A stretch of DNA of 64,000 bases from an uncultured Kordia sp. GTDB taxonomy: Bacteria > Bacteroidota > Bacteroidia > Flavobacteriales > Flavobacteriaceae. How positions within the stretch are numbered: position 1 is the stretch's first letter; each line of letters begins with the position of its first letter. The DNA lies in the NCBI RefSeq assembly GCF_947489565.1, contig NZ_CANLEA010000001.1, positions 496,001-560,000 on the forward strand, in the 5' to 3' direction. The notes beneath the pieces were generated by a model. It was not told the origin of the DNA. It worked only from the letters and a program-made list of their open reading frames with translations, and searched no databases. The position numbers and the translations under genes are program-made. Below are positions 9,455 to 17,819 of this stretch, piece after piece.

Positions 9455-12400
9455 TTACTCTTCTAAGCTTTGAAGAAGTGGACCAAATGCTTTAATATAC
9501 CCATTAAATACTTCCATTTCTTGCTCTAATAATTTGTCTTGATCGTTGATATCTAAGAGTTCCATCAAGCTTTTATACTTTTCTAAATTAAGATAAATTT
9601 CTTCAAAGTCAGTGTATTTTTGACTCTCAGGAACTTCTTTATAATAATCTAAATATTCAAGATATTTCTCTTTGATCTCATTATAATGTTTGATCGCTTT
9701 TTCAGTTTTTCCTATTTTGAAATACCCATCAATAAACGGTTCGTTCAATCCGTAATAATCAAAATGCTTCACAGGCATTTTTTCAAAAGCTAAATCAATA
9801 ATATCTTCCGCTTTATCATTTTTACCTTCTTTGATCAATTGTTCTATTAATTTCGATAAATTCAATCGGTATGAAATACTTTGACGACGTGTTTGCGGAT
9901 CGTGATAAATGTCATCACTACCAGAATTACCCCAATCCCATTTCATTACGTTTTTATACATTAACTCAGAATTTACCTGTCCCATATCGAGTTCGTTCGG
10001 GAATTCTGTTTTAATCGGAATTAACTTGTATACCAATCCATCTAACTGCAAGTAATCTTTCATCCAAATATATTCGGCCTTATCAAAACTTCCTCCGGTA
10101 AAGTAAATTGGACGTTTCCAATCGTTTTGATTCAAGATGTCAAGCATCATTAAATTGTTCTTGTAAATCGCTGATTTCGGCAATTCGATGTCTATATAAT
10201 CTACAATCTTATCGTAGTCTTTCGGATCAACGTATTTCTTAGCGTTTTCTTTGTTCACTGGAACACGTACTTTATTTACAGGATAATAAATAACATTACG
10301 TTGACTGTCTGGAAGATCAATATCTCGTCTTTGATATACTTCATCAACTAAATGTCCGTACTTTGTTTCTCTTTTATCACTTAACACCCATTTCATAAAA
10401 CGATCCAATTCCCAAACCGTACTATCTGCATATTTTGGATTTGGTTCATAACGTACATAATTACGAGTTCCATGTTTGTATTTATCATGTGTCATTTCTG
10501 AAGGAACCGCTTCACTTTTGTATGCTTTTCGCTTCATTTGATCAATATACCAATCGGTTCCTAAAAGACTTGTATTGATCGTTCGTACATCCGTTCTGTA
10601 TCCTTCAATATCTTGTGCGTACCAAAGTGCAAACGTATCATTATCTCCAATTGTAAAAATCATGGCGCCAACATCTTCTTGAATCGAATTCAAATATGCT
10701 TTTGCCGTAGATTGTGCCGTATAACGATTAGATCTGTCGTGATCATCCCAGTTTTGACTTGCCATTAGTAACGGAACTGCTAACAAAGCAACTACCGTAA
10801 TGGAGCCTGCAACTGCGGTTCTGTTGGCAACGTATGATTTTACGGTGTCAAACAAGGCATACACACCATAGCCAATCCACATGGCAAACACATAGAATGA
10901 ACCTACTAATGCATAATCACGTTCACGAGGTTCAAAAGGTCGCTCGTTTAAGTATATTTTTAAGGCTAATCCTGTAAACATAAAGAATACGAATAATACC
11001 CAAAACTGTTTTTGTCCTTTAGATAATAAAAATACAAAACCAAAAATTCCAAAAAGTAAAGGCAAGAAGTAGTATGTGTTTCGTGCTTTATTATTCAATA
11101 CATCCGATGGAAGGTTGTCTTGCGATCTTCCTAAGTGCAATTCGTCAATAAGTTTAATTCCACTAATCCAATTCCCATGATTGTCAAGTTTTCCTTGAAT
11201 ATCATCTTGTCTTCCCACAAAATTCCACATGAAATAACGCCAATACATATAACTCATTTGGTAGTTAATCATATAATCAAGGTTTTGCCAAAGCGAAGGA
11301 GGTTTAATGTCTATAAACTCTCTAATTGATTTTATGTAGTTGATAAATTGCTCGGCAGGAACTTCTCCATTTTGTACTTGCTTCTTGAAATCGTTAATCA
11401 CTTCAACAGCTCTTGGATCAATTCGGTATTCTGGTTTAATTTCAAAATCGAGCAATCCACTATATTCCATGTAATTTTCTGCATGTTCGGAACTCCACAT
11501 TCTTGGTAAAAATCCTCTGTGATTGCTATCAGAATTTTGTCTTGCACCTTTCCATTGGTTTACAATTACATACTTCCCTAAATTATAATCACGTTCGTAT
11601 TTTGGTTTGTCGTCAACATACGGCTGATCAGCATCCAATCCACCATAAATGTCTGTATACATTGGTCCGTATAACAAGTGTGTTTCTGGATATTGCTCTA
11701 AATTATAGTAGGCTAAAAGTGAACGCGCATCCGAAGGATTATTTTCATTAATTACTGTATTTGCGTTTGCACGAATAGGAATCATCAACCAAGTAGAGAA
11801 TCCAATTAGGATGAATACTGTACATAAAATAATAGTATTAATAATAGGTAAGTTCTTCTTTCGCGTATAATTTAAACCATAATAAAAAGCACCAATTATT
11901 AACAATGCAGCTATAATAGAACCTGTATTGAACGGGAAACCAAAAGTGTTTACAAAGAATACTTCTAAGTATCCAAACAAGCGTAAAACATTTGGCAATA
12001 ACAATTTAAAGATAAAAAGTAATACTCCAACAGAAACTACATTGGCAATGATGAAGTTTTTAACGGTTACGACTTTAAAGTTTTTAAAGAAATAAATCAT
12101 TCCAATCGCTGGAATCGTCAATAATCCCATAAAGTGTACTCCAAAAGAAAGTCCAACTACAAGCGAAATTAAAACCAACCATTTGTTACCGCGTGGTGTG
12201 TGCATTTCGTCTGCCCAGCGTAGTGCTAGCCAAAACATCACAGACATGATACAAATTGCCATGGCATATACTTCCGCTTCTACGGCGCTGAACCAAAAAC
12301 TATCAGAAAATGTAAAAGCTAACGATCCAACCAATCCACTTCCTAAAACGGCAATTTTCTTGCCCATCGTAAATTCTGGAGTTTCGCTACTTCCTTGTAT

Positions 12401-12730
12401 CTTTTTTAAGGCCATTTTACGCACTAAGTTGGTGATAGACCAAAACATGAATAAAATGGTAAAGGCACTTGAAAACACAGATAAGTAATTCACCATTTTA
12501 GCAACTTCTTCTTGTGCAGTTGCAAAAGTGGCAAAAATAGCGCCCATCATTTGGTAAAATGGAGCTCCTGGCGGATGTCCTATTTGAAGTTTAGCAGAAG
12601 TTGCTATATATTCAGCACAGTCCCAATAACTTGCTGTAGGTTCTACAGTTAAGCTAAAAGTGACAAGTGCTATCAAAAAAACGATCCATCCTAAGATGAT
12701 GTTCCATTTACTAAAGTTCAGAGAAGCCAT
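9455..12730 (-). CDS. DUF2723 (GT117-type) multi-pass membrane protein
   Basis: A 1091-residue protein beginning with the typical DUF2723 N terminus: a TM helix, then TVEPTASYWDCAEYIATSAK and the GHPPGAPFYQM motif. About a dozen membrane helices fill residues 1-680. A soluble C-terminal part (about 690-1091) contains QNWDDHDRSNRYTAQSTAKAY and ends in TPR-like helices. DUF2723 resembles protein O-mannosyltransferases (GT-C fold) and is placed in family GT117, so a lipid-linked sugar transfer to exported proteins or glycans is likely, but donor and acceptor are unknown. Size is normal for Bacteroidota members. The downstream deacetylase probably shares its transcript. Confidence 0.85.
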   Translation of the reverse strand: MASLNFSKWNIILGWIVFLIALVTFSLTVEPTASYWDCAEYIATSAKLQIGHPPGAPFYQMMGAIFATFATAQEEVAKMVNYLSVFSSAFTILFMFWSITNLVRKMALKKIQGSSETPEFTMGKKIAVLGSGLVGSLAFTFSDSFWFSAVEAEVYAMAICIMSVMFWLALRWADEMHTPRGNKWLVLISLVVGLSFGVHFMGLLTIPAIGMIYFFKNFKVVTVKNFIIANVVSVGVLLFIFKLLLPNVLRLFGYLEVFFVNTFGFPFNTGSIIAALLIIGAFYYGLNYTRKKNLPIINTIILCTVFILIGFSTWLMIPIRANANTVINENNPSDARSLLAYYNLEQYPETHLLYGPMYTDIYGGLDADQPYVDDKPKYERDYNLGKYVIVNQWKGARQNSDSNHRGFLPRMWSSEHAENYMEYSGLLDFEIKPEYRIDPRAVEVINDFKKQVQNGEVPAEQFINYIKSIREFIDIKPPSLWQNLDYMINYQMSYMYWRYFMWNFVGRQDDIQGKLDNHGNWISGIKLIDELHLGRSQDNLPSDVLNNKARNTYYFLPLLFGIFGFVFLLSKGQKQFWVLFVFFMFTGLALKIYLNERPFEPRERDYALVGSFYVFAMWIGYGVYALFDTVKSYVANRTAVAGSITVVALLAVPLLMASQNWDDHDRSNRYTAQSTAKAYLNSIQEDVGAMIFTIGDNDTFALWYAQDIEGYRTDVRTINTSLLGTDWYIDQMKRKAYKSEAVPSEMTHDKYKHGTRNYVRYEPNPKYADSTVWELDRFMKWVLSDKRETKYGHLVDEVYQRRDIDLPDSQRNVIYYPVNKVRVPVNKENAKKYVDPKDYDKIVDYIDIELPKSAIYKNNLMMLDILNQNDWKRPIYFTGGSFDKAEYIWMKDYLQLDGLVYKLIPIKTEFPNELDMGQVNSELMYKNVMKWDWGNSGSDDIYHDPQTRRQSISYRLNLSKLIEQLIKEGKNDKAEDIIDLAFEKMPVKHFDYYGLNEPFIDGYFKIGKTEKAIKHYNEIKEKYLEYLDYYKEVPESQKYTDFEEIYLNLEKYKSLMELLDINDQDKLLEQEMEVFNGYIKAFGPLLQSLEE

Positions 12731-13008
12731 GAAATTTCTTTTAATAAGACTAACGGCGAATTTAAGAATTTATAATGTACAAAGAGTATTTTTTTGGAAA
12801 ACGTTAAGAAAACTACAAGAGGAAATAAATATTTAACGTTTATGGAGTTATTTTACGCTAAAAAAATGCCTTTAAGTGCTTGCAGAAAAACAATTTTTAT
12901 TTGGTGAAAGATTGAAAATGAACAAATTTCAAAACTAGATTCGTTTTTTTGTAAAAAATATTTGCACTTTTCAAACTTTGTCTTAAATTTGCAACCGCAT
13001 TACGCTAA
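12731..13008. other. Intergenic region between the DUF2723 gene and tRNA-Gln
   Basis: A 278-bp AT-rich stretch with divergent outputs. It holds the upstream region of the minus-strand DUF2723 gene and, at 12961-12991, the tRNA-Gln promoter. I see no small gene in it. Confidence 0.6.
12961..12991 (+). promoter_or_regulatory. Promoter of tRNA-Gln (Bacteroidota consensus)
   Basis: TTTG at 12961-12964, a 19-bp spacer, then TAAATTTG at 12984-12991. This is a full match to the Bacteroidota -33/-7 pattern. Transcription should begin about 10 bases before the tRNA. Confidence 0.8.
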
Positions 13009-13081
13009 TGGCCTATGGTGTAACTGGCAACACGTCTGGTTTTGGTCCAGAAGAGTCTAGGTTCGAGCCCTAGTAGGCCAA
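13009..13081 (+). tRNA. tRNA-Gln (anticodon TTG)
   Basis: A complete cloverleaf can be drawn. The acceptor stem is TGGCCTA (13009-13015) with TAGGCCA (13074-13080). The anticodon stem TCTGG/CCAGA encloses loop TTTTGGT with anticodon TTG at 13042-13044. The T arm is CTAGG-TTCGAGC-CCTAG. The discriminator base is A at 13081. CCA is not encoded. Its 3' end and the following terminator are repeated downstream. Confidence 0.95.
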
Positions 13082-13334
13082 CGAAAGTCCCTTTCAATAT
13101 GATTGGGACTTTTTTGTTTTTGATATTTTTTGAAATTACAGAGTTAAGGCGAGAAGTTTATGTCGAGCCTGTTGAGATAAGCCCTAGTAGGCCAACGAAA
13201 GTCCCTTTCAGTATGATTGGGACTTTTTTGTTTTTGATATTTTTTGAAATTACAGAGTTAAGGCGAGAAGTTTATGTCGAGCTTGTTGAGATAAGCCCTA
13301 GTAGGTCAACGAAAGTCCCTTTCGATAAGATTGG
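13067..13334 (+). repeat. Tandem 114-bp repeat of the tRNA-Gln 3' end plus its terminator
   Basis: Copies start at 13067, 13181 and 13295, each with GCCCTAGTAGG(C/T)CAACGAAAG, that is, the last 14 bases of the tRNA gene plus following DNA. Units one and two are almost identical over 114 bp. The third is cut short near 13334 and has one change in the tRNA tail. A weak open frame runs through the repeat but is only a product of the repetition. The stretch from 13082 to the SLATT gene at 13387 holds nothing else. Confidence 0.9.
13084..13117 (+). terminator. Terminator of tRNA-Gln
   Basis: Stem AAAGTCCC (13084-13091) with GGGACTTT (13105-13112), then T's. A second copy with the same stem lies at 13198-13231 in the next repeat unit. 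Confidence 0.85.
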
Positions 13335-13386
13335 TTTTAGTGGAAGGTGTTTTAAAATTATTTATGTAGTTGCATTTTAATGATTA

Positions 13387-14289
13387 TTATGGTTTGTCAG
13401 TAGTATGTTTTGGTAATGTAACTGACTGTAAAGAAATCTTTCCGTTCGTTATTTTTATAAAAACTTTCTTATGAATATGCTTATTTTTGGATATGCCACT
13501 TACAATTAAAATGTAGGTTCCAAGTGCTAATTTAGGAAAGATGGCATCTTGACTTCCATATTGTAATAATTGCTTTTCGGTTATAGGCTTCATTTCGTCT
13601 GAGAGTAATTCAACTTCAACCGAATCAAAATCTAAAGGATTTTTTATTTCAACTTTTAAAAAGCCAAACTCGTTTTTTGCTTTTTCTTTTTCTGCTTCGA
13701 TTTCTTTTCTGTCTTTTTGAATTTGACTTTCATATGTAGTAATATCTTCTTCAAATTGAGATTTTAAGGACGTAATTTTTTCATTTAAAACATTCAATCC
13801 TTTAAGGTATGTATCTGCCCATGATTTTGTTTCTTCTTGAACAATTTTGGATACTTCTTTATTAAAATTGATGAGTAAAACGAAGAAGCTTTCTGTGTCT
13901 TGCTTTGAAATATTATCAAAATCGATCTGTATACTAAGACGTTGCCACTCTTTAAGTAAGAGTTGTTTTAGTTTTTTTAATTCAATTTCGGTTTTAATAA
14001 ATCGTATCCAAGAGTTGGTGTTTCCAATTACTCTATCATATAATTGAAATCCTCCGGCAATACCAAGAGATGCATATCCCCAATAAATGAAACTATCATG
14101 TTCAAAAAAATCTATAGGTATATTGTCAAATAATGGTGTTAAAATACCGATAACCGTTAAAATAATAGATGACTTTGATAGTAGTAATGACCAACGCTTA
14201 TGTTTTTTAGCCTTTTTTTTATAATATGCTATGTGTTCGTCACATTCATGAACACTTTTTTCCTTTAAATCAAATAATTCCTTTTTCAT
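13387..14289 (-). CDS. SLATT-like two-TM protein with coiled coil and C-terminal beta domain
   Basis: A 300-residue protein from the ATG at 14287-14289. A longer frame to 14352 begins with TTG and adds 21 residues with no leader character, so I prefer the ATG. An N-terminal helix rich in Lys (ECDEHIAYYKKKAKKHKR) precedes two hydrophobic segments: LLLSKSSIILTVIGILTPLF and YWGYASLGIAGG. A long charged helical region (about 90-215) follows, then a beta-rich tail that resembles CNA-B or carboxypeptidase-regulatory folds (GTYILIVSGIS). The 2TM plus long helix layout matches SLATT-type proteins, proposed as pore-forming effectors in nucleotide-signal defence systems. No nucleotide cyclase or SLOG gene is adjacent. 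The assignment is by architecture only. Confidence 0.5.
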   Translation of the reverse strand: MKKELFDLKEKSVHECDEHIAYYKKKAKKHKRWSLLLSKSSIILTVIGILTPLFDNIPIDFFEHDSFIYWGYASLGIAGGFQLYDRVIGNTNSWIRFIKTEIELKKLKQLLLKEWQRLSIQIDFDNISKQDTESFFVLLINFNKEVSKIVQEETKSWADTYLKGLNVLNEKITSLKSQFEEDITTYESQIQKDRKEIEAEKEKAKNEFGFLKVEIKNPLDFDSVEVELLSDEMKPITEKQLLQYGSQDAIFPKLALGTYILIVSGISKNKHIHKKVFIKITNGKISLQSVTLPKHTTDKP

Positions 14290-14800
14290 AATATTTAGAC
14301 TTGTCAAAATTATGCGTAATGAAATAGGTAGACTATTGTCACTACAATGCAATTACGATTTTTTTTAATGTTTTACCTTACGGTTTACCGTAGATTATAG
14401 AAGTCATGATTAGGTATTCCGCTAGCTAAATGAATTAGTTCTTCTCTAGTATGTTCTTTAAATTTTCTATATTCTCCCAACTTTTAACACTTTTTCAATC
14501 TAAAATTATTCAAAAAATTGACTATTGCTGTTTGGTTAAATTCATGTGAAAAAACTTCAAAAACCCTGCTTATCAGACAATTAGTGCTCAAAGAATTGTT
14601 AAAATTTCTATATTTTCTTAACATATAAATAATTGTATATCAATGTTATAAGTTATATTAATGTTAATATTAATACTATTGTATGCAATGTTAATAGTAA
14701 TACTATTATATTTGCGCTTGTAAATATTAAAAGTGAAGTTTTTTGGATCTCATTTTATACTTACAAACCTCATAAATGAACGCTTTTTAATGAATAAAAT
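14290..14800. other. Long AT-rich control region between the SLATT-like gene and the ABC operon
   Basis: No gene is visible in these 511 bp. It contains a palindrome TACGGT-TT-ACCGTA at 14379-14392, about 90 bp before the SLATT-like start, and a direct-repeat promoter region at 14661-14714 for the ABC operon. Confidence 0.6.
14661..14714 (+). promoter_or_regulatory. Promoter with a 20-bp direct repeat upstream of the ABC export operon
   Basis: ATGTTAATATTAATACTATT (14661-14680) recurs with one mismatch at 14688-14707, a 27-bp period. A weaker relative starts at 14643. The second copy ends on the first base of TATATTTG (14707-14714), a full -7 box followed by C. A repressor or activator bound to the repeat would touch the polymerase site. 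The ATG is 86 bp downstream. Confidence 0.6.
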
Positions 14801-16459
14801 ATGGCAAATACACAATTAACACCTTGGCAACGTTTTGTTGGCTTGCTTCAACTAGAGAAGAAAGATATCTTTCAGATTCTATATTATGCCATTTTTGCAG
14901 GAATTGTAACGCTGTCATTACCGCTAGGAATTCAATCTATTATTAACCTTATTCAAGGAGCGCAAGTATCAACTTCCTGGGTTGTGCTTGTAATATTGGT
15001 AACTTTAGGAGTTGTTTTCTCTGGAGCCTTGCAGTTAATGCAATTGCGAATTATTGAAACCATTCAACAACGTATTTTTATGCGTGCTTCTTTTGAATTA
15101 AGCTATCGTTTTCCAAAAATCAGAATGGATGAGTTGCGTAATTATTATCCGCCAGAGTTGGCAAACCGATTCTTTGATACATTAACGATTCAAAAAGGAC
15201 TTTCTAAAATATTAATTGATGTGCCATCAGCATTGTTGCAAATTTTGTTTGCGCTGATTTTACTATCATTCTATCATCCGTTTTTTATCATTTTCGGAGT
15301 TTTATTAGTGGCGTTGATCTTTGTAGTGTTCAAATACACAGCGCGAAGAGGTTTGCAAACAAGTTTAGACGAATCGAAACATAAATACAAAGTTGCACAC
15401 TGGATTCAGGAAGTTGCTAGAACCATGGTAAGTTTCAAACTTTCAGGGAACACAAGTCTCGCACTGAAAAAAAATGATGTCTTGGTAGAAGCATATCTAA
15501 AAGCAAGAGAAAGTCATTTTCGTGTATTGGTGCTGCAGTACATACAAATGATATCCTTTAAAGTGTTGGTAACAGCTTCCTTACTACTAATTGGTGGAGC
15601 ATTGGTACTGAATCAGGAAATGAATATTGGGCAATTTGTAGCAGCAGAAATCATTATTCTTTTAGTCATTGGATCTGTAGAAAAACTGATTGTTGGTTTG
15701 GAATCTTTCTATGATGTACTAACGTCTATTGAAAAACTAGGACAAGTAGTAGATAAAGGATTAGAACAGCAAGAAGGTGAAATGCCAAACTTTGAAAAAG
15801 ACATGACGATTGAACTTGATAAAGTAGTGTATGAAGTTGCAGAAAAAGAAAAGCCGATACTAAAAGATATTTCATTAAAAATAACGCCAAGTAGCAGAAT
15901 CCTTATTCAAGGAGAAAGTGGTTCTGGAAAGTCAAGTTTATTACGAACCATTGCAGGAGTTATTGCGCCAAGCGGCGGAAGTATTTATGTAAATTCTTTT
16001 TCGATGGAAAGTTTACACTTAAATCATTACCGATCGCATTTAGGATTGTCCTTGTCGGAAGAAACACCTTTTGAAGGAACCATCAGAGAAAATCTAGCTT
16101 TTGGAAATGAAGAAGTGTCTGATGAGCGCATTTTTTGGGCACTTGACAAAGTTGGTTTGACACAATTCATAAAGGAACAACCACAAGGATTAAAAACCAT
16201 TTTAAATCCGGAAGGAAAGCAAATATCATACAATATTTCCAAAAAAATAGTACTGGCAAGAGCTATTATCAAAAAGCCAAAAGTACTGATTTTAGAAGAT
16301 CCGTTAGATCAATTTAACGTAGATGAAAGTAATGATATTATCGACTTTATAACGGACGAATCCAATCCGTGGGCATTGATTGTAGTAAGCAGCAATAAAC
16401 GTTGGAGAACAAATTGTGGAGAGTTAATTACATTAGAAAAAGGAGAAATTAAAAAATAA
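14801..16459 (+). CDS. ABC exporter subunit (fused permease and ATPase) with degenerate ATPase motifs
   Basis: A 552-residue type I exporter half: six TM helices in residues about 20-310, then a nucleotide-binding domain at about 340-552. Walker A is intact (GESGSGKSS, 371-379). The other ATPase signatures are not: the ABC signature LSGGQ reads ISYNI, the Walker B plus catalytic Glu pair reads LILEDP instead of LDEA, the Q-loop Gln is Ser, and the switch His is replaced (VVSSNK). No C39 peptidase domain is present at the N terminus. It is followed 5 bp later by an HlyD-type adaptor and then a TolC-type channel, so a tripartite exporter is the natural reading. Whether it hydrolyses ATP is doubtful. 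Confidence 0.85.
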   Translation: MANTQLTPWQRFVGLLQLEKKDIFQILYYAIFAGIVTLSLPLGIQSIINLIQGAQVSTSWVVLVILVTLGVVFSGALQLMQLRIIETIQQRIFMRASFELSYRFPKIRMDELRNYYPPELANRFFDTLTIQKGLSKILIDVPSALLQILFALILLSFYHPFFIIFGVLLVALIFVVFKYTARRGLQTSLDESKHKYKVAHWIQEVARTMVSFKLSGNTSLALKKNDVLVEAYLKARESHFRVLVLQYIQMISFKVLVTASLLLIGGALVLNQEMNIGQFVAAEIIILLVIGSVEKLIVGLESFYDVLTSIEKLGQVVDKGLEQQEGEMPNFEKDMTIELDKVVYEVAEKEKPILKDISLKITPSSRILIQGESGSGKSSLLRTIAGVIAPSGGSIYVNSFSMESLHLNHYRSHLGLSLSEETPFEGTIRENLAFGNEEVSDERIFWALDKVGLTQFIKEQPQGLKTILNPEGKQISYNISKKIVLARAIIKKPKVLILEDPLDQFNVDESNDIIDFITDESNPWALIVVSSNKRWRTNCGELITLEKGEIKK

Positions 16460-16464
16460 CAGAC

Positions 16465-17817
16465 ATGCTAAATATTTCAAATAATCAGCTAAATAAAAAG
16501 GTGAAACTTACACATTTCGCATCTGGAAAGCTTGTCTTTAATAAAAAATATTACAGGCAACTAAACCGATTCTTATTTGTGTTTGCAGTCATTGTAATTA
16601 TCACATTGTTTCTTCCTTGGACACAAAATATATCGGGACAAGGACAAGTAACAACCTTGCGACCAGATCAGCGTCCGCAAACAATTCAGTCGCAAATTCC
16701 AGGGCGTATTGAACAATGGTATGTTCGTGAAGGTGATTCGGTTCGTAAAGGAGATACGATCTTGAAAATATCTGAAGTTAAAAGTGAATACTTTGATGAT
16801 AAGTTGGTAGAAAGAACCAACGATCAAATCAAAGCAAAGTCTTCTTCGGTGGTTGCATATAAAGGAAAAATCAATGCTTTAGAGCGTCAAGTAAGTGCTT
16901 TAAATCGCGAAAGAGACTTAAAATTACAGCAAACAGAAAATAAACTCTTGCAAGCGAAACTGAAAATCAAAGGAGATAGTATCGATGTGGAAGCAGCACG
17001 AATCAACGAAAAAATTGCTAAAACACGTTACGATCGTGCAGTAACTCTAGAAAAAGAAGGTTTGGCAGCGGTAAAAGATGTGGAGGAAAAACGATTGAAA
17101 CTGCAAGAAACGCAAGCGAAGTTGATTTCTATTGAAAATAAATACTTGGCGAATAAAAATGATATCATCAATGCGCAAATAGAATTATCGCGTACCAGAG
17201 CAACGTATGCAGATAAAATTTCAAAAGCGCAAAGTTCTATGTTTACAGCGCAATCGAGTCAATACGATACGGAAGCGCAAGTGACGAAGTTAGAGAATCA
17301 GTATACGAATTATAAAGTACGAAGTGGATTGCTTTACATTTTGGCGCCACAAGATGGTTTTATCAACAAAGCACTCAAAGGCGGAATTGGGGAAACATTC
17401 AAAGAAGGAGAAGAATTGGTCGGTATTATGCCGTCAAATTATGAGTTGGCTGTGGAAAGTTTTGTGCGTCCAATTGATTTACCGCTCATTCACATAGGAG
17501 AAAAAGTACGTGTGCAGTTTGATGGTTGGCCAGCAATTGTATTCAGCGGATGGCCTAATGTTTCATACGGAACGTACGGTGCAAAAGTAGTCGCTATTGA
17601 AAACTTTATCAGTGAAAACGGTAAATACAGAATATTGCTTGCGCCAGATGAGGACGATCATCAATGGCCAACAGCAATTCGTGTAGGTTCGGGAGCAAAA
17701 ACAATTGCATTGCTAGACGATGTGCCAATTTGGTTCGAATTATGGCGACAGTTAAACAGTTTTCCTCCAAATTATTATCAGCCGGAAGGCAAAAGCAAAA
17801 CCGCTAAGAAGAAATAA
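16465..17817 (+). CDS. HlyD-family membrane fusion protein
   Basis: A 450-residue adaptor with one TM helix at about 35-53 (FLFVFAVIVIITLFLPW), a lipoyl-type segment QSQIPGRIEQWYVREGDSVRKGD, a long coiled-coil hairpin at about 100-280, and the second lipoyl half LYILAPQDGFINKAL, then a beta-barrel part. This is the periplasmic adaptor that joins an inner-membrane ABC exporter to an outer-membrane TolC channel. It sits between those two partner genes with gaps of 5 and 2 bp, so co-translation is likely. Size is normal for type I secretion adaptors. Confidence 0.92.
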   Translation: MLNISNNQLNKKVKLTHFASGKLVFNKKYYRQLNRFLFVFAVIVIITLFLPWTQNISGQGQVTTLRPDQRPQTIQSQIPGRIEQWYVREGDSVRKGDTILKISEVKSEYFDDKLVERTNDQIKAKSSSVVAYKGKINALERQVSALNRERDLKLQQTENKLLQAKLKIKGDSIDVEAARINEKIAKTRYDRAVTLEKEGLAAVKDVEEKRLKLQETQAKLISIENKYLANKNDIINAQIELSRTRATYADKISKAQSSMFTAQSSQYDTEAQVTKLENQYTNYKVRSGLLYILAPQDGFINKALKGGIGETFKEGEELVGIMPSNYELAVESFVRPIDLPLIHIGEKVRVQFDGWPAIVFSGWPNVSYGTYGAKVVAIENFISENGKYRILLAPDEDDHQWPTAIRVGSGAKTIALLDDVPIWFELWRQLNSFPPNYYQPEGKSKTAKKK

Positions 17818-17819
17818 CT

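Noticed and set aside
13042-13380. A 112-codon plus-strand frame beginning inside the tRNA
   Set aside because: It runs through the 114-bp tandem repeat, so its protein is the same segment repeated. It starts in the tRNA anticodon region and has no start signal.
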